Shown here: piece by piece, positions 58,397-64,000 of the stretch
Position numbering within the stretch: position 1 is the first letter of the stretch
How the letters are laid out: every line of letters starts with the position of its first letter
Assembly: GCA_049597955.1 (NCBI GenBank)
Contig: JBMYND010000001.1
Span: 248,001 to 312,000 of the forward strand
Source of the DNA: JAYPAN01 sp049597955
Lineage (GTDB): Bacteria; Pseudomonadota; Alphaproteobacteria; RS24
DNA: 64,000 nucleotides
Reading direction: 5' to 3'
Program-made: the position numbers and the translations under genes
The notes under the pieces: model-generated
Databases searched by the model: none
The model's input: the letters and a program-made list of their open reading frames with translations, nothing else
What the model was told of the DNA's origin: nothing

Positions 58397-59009
58397 CGGT
58401 CACCGCCAAACAAATACAATCCTCATCACCTTCCGCCCGCGGACGGTGCTGAACATGCTGGTCGGCCAAAGCAAGTTGACCGCGTTCATACAGACGATTA
58501 CCGTCCCGAAACGCACCACGCAAGACAAGAGTTGCCTCAATGCCCTTATGGGTGTGACGCGGCGCGGCTTTGCCCGGCTTAATTTTCAGCAAACGCACTT
58601 CTTCACCGGCATCACCAATCGGCAATTTGAAATGACGCACGCCCGGATAGGCAAACCGCCAGGGCAATTTATCAAATGATTGGTTAAAGACATCGCGCAA
58701 TGGCAGTGGCAAATCTTGGTCGGCCGGTTGCTGCTGACCCGCATCATCGGCCAGACGGATTTCTTCATTGTCGTCATCGTCCAGCCTGCGCAAGACATTG
58801 TCGAGGCATGTTTGTGCCATCGGTGCCGCTTCGGCTTCTTCAAGCAAATAACCATTCAGCGATTCAAATGCATCAAGCTGACGGCGCGCCGAAGGTGACA
58901 GCGTCGCAAAACTGGCGACCAGAACGGACATGCCATGGCCTAAGCTGCCCACGGCATATTGCGCCAGCAGCGATTCAAGGCTTGGACTAAGCGGTATATG
59001 TGCGTTCAA
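58332..59009 (-). CDS. chrR: ChrR-like anti-sigma factor with degenerate zinc motif
   Basis: About 225 residues. N-terminal anti-sigma domain similar to ChrR (SLESLLAQYAVGSLGHGMSVLVA) and a C-terminal cupin. In canonical ChrR the anti-sigma domain holds a His-x3-Cys-x2-Cys zinc site; here these positions are Phe34, Ser38 and Ala41. The cupin ligands are kept: His152, His154, Glu158 and His188. The start is TTG 59009 with AGGAG five bases upstream; no ATG fits. No sigma-factor gene is adjacent, unlike the usual rpoE-chrR pair. It may still sense singlet oxygen or peroxides through the cupin. Confidence 0.8.
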   Translation of the reverse strand: MNAHIPLSPSLESLLAQYAVGSLGHGMSVLVASFATLSPSARRQLDAFESLNGYLLEEAEAAPMAQTCLDNVLRRLDDDDNEEIRLADDAGQQQPADQDLPLPLRDVFNQSFDKLPWRFAYPGVRHFKLPIGDAGEEVRLLKIKPGKAAPRHTHKGIEATLVLRGAFRDGNRLYERGQLALADQHVQHRPRAEGDEDCICLAVTDGALRFTDSLGRVARDFFARS

Positions 59010-59050
59010 AACGGCTCCTGATATTGCGGTCTGTCTGCATCTCCTATACA

Positions 59051-59078
59051 CATACGATATAACGCAGTTTTTGGATTA
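59051..59078 (-). promoter_or_regulatory. candidate ECF-sigma promoter of the chrR operon
   Basis: On the minus strand: -35 TAATCC (59078-59073), 16-bp spacer, -10 CGTATG (59056-59051). Same ATCC-N16-CGTAT pattern as at 51985-52012. The TTG start of chrR would be about 35 nt from the transcription start. Confidence 0.6.
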
Positions 59079-59148
59079 GACCAATTCAAAATTTCCCGAA
59101 GATCGGCCATGACAGGCGCATGGCCATGCTTTTGCCTTGAGGGTTAGG

Positions 59149-60147
59149 ATGAACTATCGCGAGAATATGATTGCCGCCATTGGCAATACGCCACTCATAA
59201 AATTGCAAAAAGCCTCACAAGCCACCGGCTGCACGATTTTGGGCAAGGCCGAGTTCATGAATCCCGGCCAATCGGTCAAGGACAGGGCCGCGCTGTATAT
59301 TATCAGGGATGCGGAAAGGCGCGGCACGCTGAAACCCGGCGGCACAATCGTTGAAGGCACTGCCGGCAATACCGGCATTGGCATCGCGCTGGTCGCCAAT
59401 GCTTTGGGCTATAAATCGGTGATTGTTATCCCCGAAACCCAAAGCCAGGAAAAAAAGGACATGCTGCGGCTGGCCGGGGCGGAGCTGATTGAAGTGCCGG
59501 CTGTGCCCTATAAAGACGACAATAATTATGTGAAATATTCCGGTCGTCTGGCTGCCGAATTGGCACAAACCACGCCGGGCGGTGCGGTATGGGCCAATCA
59601 ATTTGACAATATCGCCAATCGTGAGGCGCATATTGAAACGACGGGGCCGGAAATCTGGCAACAGACCGAGGGCAAGGTTGACGGCTTTACTTGCGCGATT
59701 GGCACAGGCGGCACGCTGGCCGGCACTGGCATTTACTTAAAACAGCAAAATGAAAATATCCGCATTGCCGCCGCAGACCCGATGGGAGCGTCCATGTATC
59801 ATTGGTATAAGCATGGCGAATTGAAAGCCGAAGGCAGCTCCATCACGGAAGGCATTGGACAGGGGCGCGTGACCGCCAATCTTGAAGATGCGCCAATTGA
59901 CGATGCCTATCAAATCCACGATGCCGAAGCTTTGCCCATTGTCTTTGATTTGTTGAAACAGGAAGGGCTGTGCCTTGGCGGCTCAAGCGGCATTAACATA
60001 GCCGGTGCCATGCGCATGGCAGCCGATTTGGGGCCGGGCAAAGTGATTGTCACTATTTTATGCGATTACGGCACGCGCTATCAGTCCAAACTTTTCAATC
60101 CGGCCTTTTTGAAGGAACAGGGCCTGCCCTGCCCCGATTGGCTCTAG
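59149..60147 (+). CDS. cysK: cysteine synthase A-like PLP enzyme
   Basis: About 332 residues. PLP Lys44 in GQSVKDRAALY, the phosphate loop EGTAGNTGIG at 69-78 and GTGGTLAGTGIY. Makes cysteine from O-acetylserine and sulfide, although the same fold serves cystathionine beta-synthase. The ATG at 59149 is preceded by GAGGG. It lies divergent from chrR; a GNAT gene follows 4 bp after its stop. Confidence 0.9.
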   Translation: MNYRENMIAAIGNTPLIKLQKASQATGCTILGKAEFMNPGQSVKDRAALYIIRDAERRGTLKPGGTIVEGTAGNTGIGIALVANALGYKSVIVIPETQSQEKKDMLRLAGAELIEVPAVPYKDDNNYVKYSGRLAAELAQTTPGGAVWANQFDNIANREAHIETTGPEIWQQTEGKVDGFTCAIGTGGTLAGTGIYLKQQNENIRIAAADPMGASMYHWYKHGELKAEGSSITEGIGQGRVTANLEDAPIDDAYQIHDAEALPIVFDLLKQEGLCLGGSSGINIAGAMRMAADLGPGKVIVTILCDYGTRYQSKLFNPAFLKEQGLPCPDWL

Positions 60148-60151
60148 GCGC

Positions 60152-60670
60152 ATGAAAGCCTATAAAACAATTGTGACACATCTTGAAATGACGGCGCCCC
60201 TGCCGGTATTTCCTGCGCCGGCAGCATTTGACAAACCGCTCAGCTACAGGCTTGAGCGCAATATGGCATTGGCCGATTATCGCGAGCTTTACGACAATGT
60301 TGGACGGGCTTGGCGTTGGGTCAATCGGCGCAAACTGACCGATCGCATGTTGGCGGCGCTTATCCATCACCCTGATATTGACATTTTCGTCTTGCGCGAC
60401 GCCAATCGCCCGATTGGCTATGTTGAATTGAATTTTCGCAAGAAAAAGCAGGCTGAAATTGTTTTTGTCGGCTTGGTGGAAGATTATATTGGCCACGGAT
60501 TGGGGCCGCAAATGCTGAGCCATGCCATGCACCATATTAATGCCCGCGCGCCGCAACGTGTCATTATTCAAACCTGCACGCTTGACCACCCTGCTGCCCT
60601 GCTGCTTTATCAGAGCGTCGGCTTCACACCTTATTCACGCAAAAAAGTGGTGATTTATGATGATGCTTAA
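60152..60670 (+). CDS. GNAT family N-acetyltransferase
   Basis: 172 residues. Motif A VGLVEDYIGHGLGPQML and the C-terminal ALLLYQSVGFTPY define the acetyltransferase fold. N-terminal region LADYRELYDNVGRAWRWVNR is typical of a subgroup often seen in marine alphaproteobacteria. Probably cotranscribed with cysK. Substrate unknown. Confidence 0.85.
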   Translation: MKAYKTIVTHLEMTAPLPVFPAPAAFDKPLSYRLERNMALADYRELYDNVGRAWRWVNRRKLTDRMLAALIHHPDIDIFVLRDANRPIGYVELNFRKKKQAEIVFVGLVEDYIGHGLGPQMLSHAMHHINARAPQRVIIQTCTLDHPAALLLYQSVGFTPYSRKKVVIYDDA

Positions 60671-60671
60671 C

Positions 60672-60686
60672 AGGCCTGACCGGCCT
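60672..60686. terminator. weak convergent terminator hairpin
   Basis: AGGCC, 5-nt loop, GGCCT, followed on the plus strand by TTCG only. It sits between the converging GNAT and aapP genes. The stem is short and the T-run poor, so it may not terminate alone. Confidence 0.3.
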
Positions 60687-60703
60687 TTCGCATCAATGCC
60701 AAT

Positions 60704-61444
60704 TTAATGCTGCAAAACCTGACTGAGGAATAATTTAGTGCGGTCATTTTGCGGGTTGGAGAAAAACGCTTGCGGCGCGTTTTGCTCGACAATCTCGCCG
60801 CCATCCATAAAAATCACCCGGTCGGCGACTTGTCGGGCAAAGCCCATTTCATGCGTCACACATAACATGGTCATGCCATCTTCGGCCAGCTCGACCATCA
60901 CATCCAGCACTTCCTTAATCATTTCCGGGTCAAGCGCCGAGGTTGGCTCATCAAACAACATGATTTTCGGCGTCATGCACAAAGCACGCGCAATCGCCAC
61001 GCGCTGTTGCTGACCGCCGGATAATTGCCCCGGATATTTATCGGCCTGGTCAGGAATGCGCACGCGTTCAAGATATTTGCGGGCAATATCTTCGGCGTCT
61101 TTTTGTGTCATGCCGCGCACCCAAATCGGTGCCAGCGCGCAATTTTCAAGCACGGTCATATGCGGAAAAAGATTGAATTGCTGAAACACCATGCCCACTT
61201 CAGAGCGGATATTTTCTAGATTTTTAAGCCCGGCATCCAGCACCATGCCATTGACTTCTATCACCCCTTCTTGATGTTCTTCCAACCGGTTAATACATCT
61301 GATGAGGGTAGATTTGCCCGAACCGGAAGGCCCGCAAATCACAATTTGCTCTCCCCCTGCAACTTGCAAGTCAATGTCGCGCAGGACATGAAAATTGCCA
61401 TACCATTTGTTCATTTTTTCGATACGAATAATCGGGTCGCTCAT
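60704..61444 (-). CDS. aapP: amino-acid ABC transporter ATP-binding protein
   Basis: About 246 residues. Walker A GPSGSGKSTLIR, Q-loop VFQQFNLFPHM, signature LSGGQQQRVAIARAL, Walker B IMLFDEPTSALDPEM, H-loop VTHEMGFARQ. Energises uptake of polar amino acids through AapQM. The ATG at 61444 follows AGGA. Confidence 0.94.
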   Translation of the reverse strand: MSDPIIRIEKMNKWYGNFHVLRDIDLQVAGGEQIVICGPSGSGKSTLIRCINRLEEHQEGVIEVNGMVLDAGLKNLENIRSEVGMVFQQFNLFPHMTVLENCALAPIWVRGMTQKDAEDIARKYLERVRIPDQADKYPGQLSGGQQQRVAIARALCMTPKIMLFDEPTSALDPEMIKEVLDVMVELAEDGMTMLCVTHEMGFARQVADRVIFMDGGEIVEQNAPQAFFSNPQNDRTKLFLSQVLQH

Positions 61445-61467
61445 CGCTGAATTCCTGTCCAATGCTT

Positions 61468-62574
61468 TTAATCAGTGTCCGTTGACAGCCGTTTTTCCAT
61501 AAATATTGAATATCGTGACATGGCAAAACAAAATGCCCAGAACACAAATCCGGCAAAAACATAGCCGGTTATGTGGGTTTCCGGTGTTGCCCAGCTGGCA
61601 TCGGTAAAATGTAATTGCACAATGCCCAATAAATCGAATAGCCCGACAATCAGCACCAAAGTTGTGTCTTTGAACAAGCCGATAAATGTGTTCACAATGC
61701 CCGGTATCACCATTTTCAAAGCCTGCGGCAAGACAATCAGCCGCGTTGTTTTCCAATAGCTCATACCCAAAGCCGCCGCCGCTTCAACCTGCCCTTTCGG
61801 TATTGCCTGCAATCCGCCGCGCACAACTTCTGCCATATAGGCTGAAGAAAACAGCGCCACGCCAATCAGGCAGCGCATCAGCTTGTCGAAATTCACCCCA
61901 TCGGGCAAAAACAAGGGCAGCATGACACTGGCCATAAACAAAACCGTAATAAGTGGCACACCGCGAAAAACCTCGATAAAGCCAATGCACAAAGCCCGCA
62001 GCACCGGCAATTGCGCGCGCCGCCCCAATGCCAGCGCAATGCCCAACGGCAAGGAAGCAACAATGCCGGTAATCGCCACCACCAAAGTCACCAATAAACC
62101 GCCCCAATCGCTTGTGCTGACCGCAGCCAGTCCAAAAACGCCGCCGGTCAGCAAGATAAACGCAAATATCGGGAAAAAGCCGAGCAGGAAAAGCGCATTC
62201 AGGCGTTTATAAGGCGCGGCGGGGATAAGCATGGGCAACAGGCCAATAAAACCGGCCGCAAAGACCAGATTGACCCGCCAGCGTTCCTCTTCCGGATAGC
62301 GACCATAAATAAATTGCCCGAATTTCGCCTCGATAAACGGCCAGCACGCGCCCTGCACTTGCTTCAGGCAGGCCGCCCGGTCAGCACCGGAAAAGCTGGC
62401 ATCAAAAAACGCCCAGCCAATGATCACATCAAGCAGCCAGAAAATAAACACAGCCGCCAATAAAGTCATCACCATATCGCGCGGTGTGGCCATGAGATTG
62501 CGGCGCGCCCAGCCCCATGCGCCAATCGTATTGGCCGGTGCCGGCCGCGCCGGTGTCGGTGTCCACGCCGTCAT
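61468..62574 (-). CDS. aapM: amino-acid ABC transporter permease AapM
   Basis: 368 residues, several transmembrane helices. The inner-membrane binding-protein-dependent permease motif is EAAAALGMSYWKTTRLIVLPQA. The N-terminal third holds extra helices and a Cys-containing periplasmic loop, as in AapM/BztC. Its ATG overlaps the aapQ stop by 4 bp (ATGA). Confidence 0.94.
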   Translation of the reverse strand: MTAWTPTPARPAPANTIGAWGWARRNLMATPRDMVMTLLAAVFIFWLLDVIIGWAFFDASFSGADRAACLKQVQGACWPFIEAKFGQFIYGRYPEEERWRVNLVFAAGFIGLLPMLIPAAPYKRLNALFLLGFFPIFAFILLTGGVFGLAAVSTSDWGGLLVTLVVAITGIVASLPLGIALALGRRAQLPVLRALCIGFIEVFRGVPLITVLFMASVMLPLFLPDGVNFDKLMRCLIGVALFSSAYMAEVVRGGLQAIPKGQVEAAAALGMSYWKTTRLIVLPQALKMVIPGIVNTFIGLFKDTTLVLIVGLFDLLGIVQLHFTDASWATPETHITGYVFAGFVFWAFCFAMSRYSIFMEKRLSTDTD

Positions 62575-63719
62575 GTGCTTTGGCCCACCAGCGCCACGCG
62601 CCGATTATATTGGTTCATGGCAAAAGAAGTCAGCAGGCTGAGGGTCAGGTAAATCATCATCGTGATGAAAATAATTTCGACTGCCTGTCCCACTTGCGTC
62701 AGCGTCGTGCCGGCGAAAACCGAGACAATATCGGGATAGGCAATCGCCACGGCCAGCGAAGAGTTTTTCGTCAAATTGAGATATTGGCTGGTCAGCGGCG
62801 GGATAATCACCCGTAAAGCCTGCGGCAGCACGACCAAGTTCAAAGTTTTGGTTTCCGGCAAGCCAAGCGCCGAAGCCGCCTCGGTCTGGCCTTTATTGAC
62901 CGACATAATACCGGCACGCACGATTTCAGCGATAAAGGCGGCGGTGTAAAGGCTGAGCGCCAAAAGCAGCGCGGCAAATTCCGGAATAACAACCAACCCA
63001 CCGCGAAAATTAAAGCCTTTTAATGCCGGCATATCCGGCGAAAAAGGAAAGCCGACAAAAACATACAGCAAGGCGACCAGCAATAAGGCCAGCCCGGCCA
63101 TAATACGCCAAACAGGTGTTATTGCGCCGGTCAGCAAGCGGCTGCGCCTGGCACGGCGACGCAAAAAAATAAAAGCCGCAATCAATACACCGACAGCAGG
63201 CAAATAGACCCACGCACCTGCCCCTGCCTCAAACCAAGGCAGAATAAGCCCACGATTGGTCAGGAAAATACTGTCACCAATCGCCGTCGCCCGGCGCGGT
63301 GACGGCAAATTGCGCAAGACGCCGAAATACCAAAACATGATTTGCAGCAAAAGCGGCACATTGCGGAATATCTCGACATAGACCATGGCGATGCGGTTCA
63401 CCAGCCAATTGCTCGAAAGCCGCGCCACGCCGATTGAAAAGCCAATCAGCGAGGCAAAGAATATGCCCAGCACAGAAACCAGCAGCGTATTGGACAGGCC
63501 GACCAGCAAGACGCGAAAATAATTATCGTCTTCATTATAGCGAATAAGCGTCTGGTTAATGCCAAATCCCGCGCGCTCCGACAAAAAGCCGAAACCGGTC
63601 GAGATATTTTGCCGTTCAAGATTGGAGATGACATTGCCGACCAACCAATAAACGGCCAGCAAAAACAGCGCAGCGGTGACCAGCTGCGCCATCACATCGC
63701 GGCGTTTGAAATATGACAT
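62571..63719 (-). CDS. aapQ: amino-acid ABC transporter permease AapQ
   Basis: 382 residues. Two-part permease with an N-terminal helix, the ABC-permease segment TEAASALGLPETKTLNLVVLPQAL and a large central insertion (about 150-250) as in AapQ/BztB. It lies 93 bp downstream of the binding-protein gene aapJ, the normal spacing that allows a higher level of AapJ. Confidence 0.94.
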   Translation of the reverse strand: MSYFKRRDVMAQLVTAALFLLAVYWLVGNVISNLERQNISTGFGFLSERAGFGINQTLIRYNEDDNYFRVLLVGLSNTLLVSVLGIFFASLIGFSIGVARLSSNWLVNRIAMVYVEIFRNVPLLLQIMFWYFGVLRNLPSPRRATAIGDSIFLTNRGLILPWFEAGAGAWVYLPAVGVLIAAFIFLRRRARRSRLLTGAITPVWRIMAGLALLLVALLYVFVGFPFSPDMPALKGFNFRGGLVVIPEFAALLLALSLYTAAFIAEIVRAGIMSVNKGQTEAASALGLPETKTLNLVVLPQALRVIIPPLTSQYLNLTKNSSLAVAIAYPDIVSVFAGTTLTQVGQAVEIIFITMMIYLTLSLLTSFAMNQYNRRVALVGQST

Positions 63720-63812
63720 AACCCCGTTTATAGCGGATTCTCCCTTTTGTTATCGGGCGATTTTGCCTGTCATATTATCCGGCCAATGACCCAAGCGCCA
63801 AGCCGCAATGGC

Positions 63813-64000
63813 TCAGCGAATGGGCGGTGCGTATTGCAGCCCGCCATCACGCCACAGGGCATTTACCCCGCGGGCAATGCCGAGCGGCGTATTCTTGCCG
63901 ACATTGCGCTCAAAAGTTTCGCCATAATTGCCAACTTCAGTGATGATATTGGCCGCCCATTTGGCTTTCAAACCCATATTTTCGCCAAATGTGCCGTCAA
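63813..64000 (-). CDS. aapJ: amino-acid ABC transporter substrate-binding protein, C-terminal part
   Basis: About 62 codons before the stop; the rest lies beyond the window. The visible end (EVGNYGETFERNVGKNT, PLGIARGVNALWRDGGLQYA) matches the C-terminus of AapJ/BztA, the periplasmic binding protein for general L-amino acids. It begins the aapJQMP operon seen downstream. Confidence 0.92.
   Translation of the reverse strand, partial: DGTFGENMGLKAKWAANIITEVGNYGETFERNVGKNTPLGIARGVNALWRDGGLQYAPPIR

Overview
The window is chromosomal DNA from an alphaproteobacterium with a GC content of about 50-55%, probably a free-living and perhaps marine heterotroph. Three things support this: alphaproteobacterial gene blocks (scpA-scpB, tatABC-serS-surE-M23-yajC-secDF; gyrA-coaD-ppi-queA-tgt; valS-popZ-tolC-pcm-like; dgt/erpA-xthA; aapJQMP), a PopZ polar organiser, and an NtrY-type kinase. 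Genus cannot be assigned from sequence reading alone. Genes are tightly packed, no gap between genes reaches 300 bp, and I see no prophage, insertion sequence or CRISPR array.

Layout. 1-7157 (minus): start of ntrY (3' end outside the window), metG, holB, tmk, a D,D-carboxypeptidase and rlpA. 7158-7886: tRNA-Ser (+) and tRNA-Lys (-), with a hairpin-forming 31-bp direct repeat flanking tRNA-Ser and a short 10-bp tandem repeat. 7887-12922: accessory metabolic island with a minus-strand operon (alpha/beta hydrolase, VOC protein, isocitrate-lyase/PEP-mutase-like enzyme) and a divergent plus-strand set (hot-dog thioesterase, TauD-like dioxygenase, glutamine-amidotransferase-like protein). 12919-19671 (minus): ssb, gyrA, coaD, ppi, queA, tgt. 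19874-24970 (plus): uvrA, a PmtA-like methyltransferase, trmFO. 24972-42241 (minus): a long housekeeping block covering a complex-I-assembly-like protein, a PuuD-like membrane protein, Sec and Tat export, serS, surE, condensin ScpAB, nagZ, a SPOR protein, argS, dgt and a GNAT protein. 42406-44266 (plus): erpA, xthA, an outer-membrane barrel. 44310-51485 (minus): ilvD, valS, popZ, tolC, a Pcm-like protein. 51680-51936: tRNA-Cys and tRNA-Asn (+). 52040-59009: two convergent operons that look like an RpoE/ChrR photooxidative-stress regulon (photolyase, FAD oxidoreductase, DUF1365 and Cfa-like methyltransferase on +; ChrR-like, DUF6134 and SDR on -). 59149-60670 (plus): cysteine synthase and a GNAT protein. 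60704-64000 (minus): an amino-acid ABC importer, with the binding protein cut by the window edge.

The most interesting signal is the last accessory block. Both convergent operons start with the same ECF-type promoter pattern (ATCC, 16 bp, CGTAT) at the right distance from their first genes. No sigma-factor gene is present, and the ChrR-like protein has lost the His/Cys/Cys zinc ligands of its anti-sigma domain while keeping its cupin ligands. The 7887-12922 metabolic island has no pathway I can name and is the second candidate for novelty.
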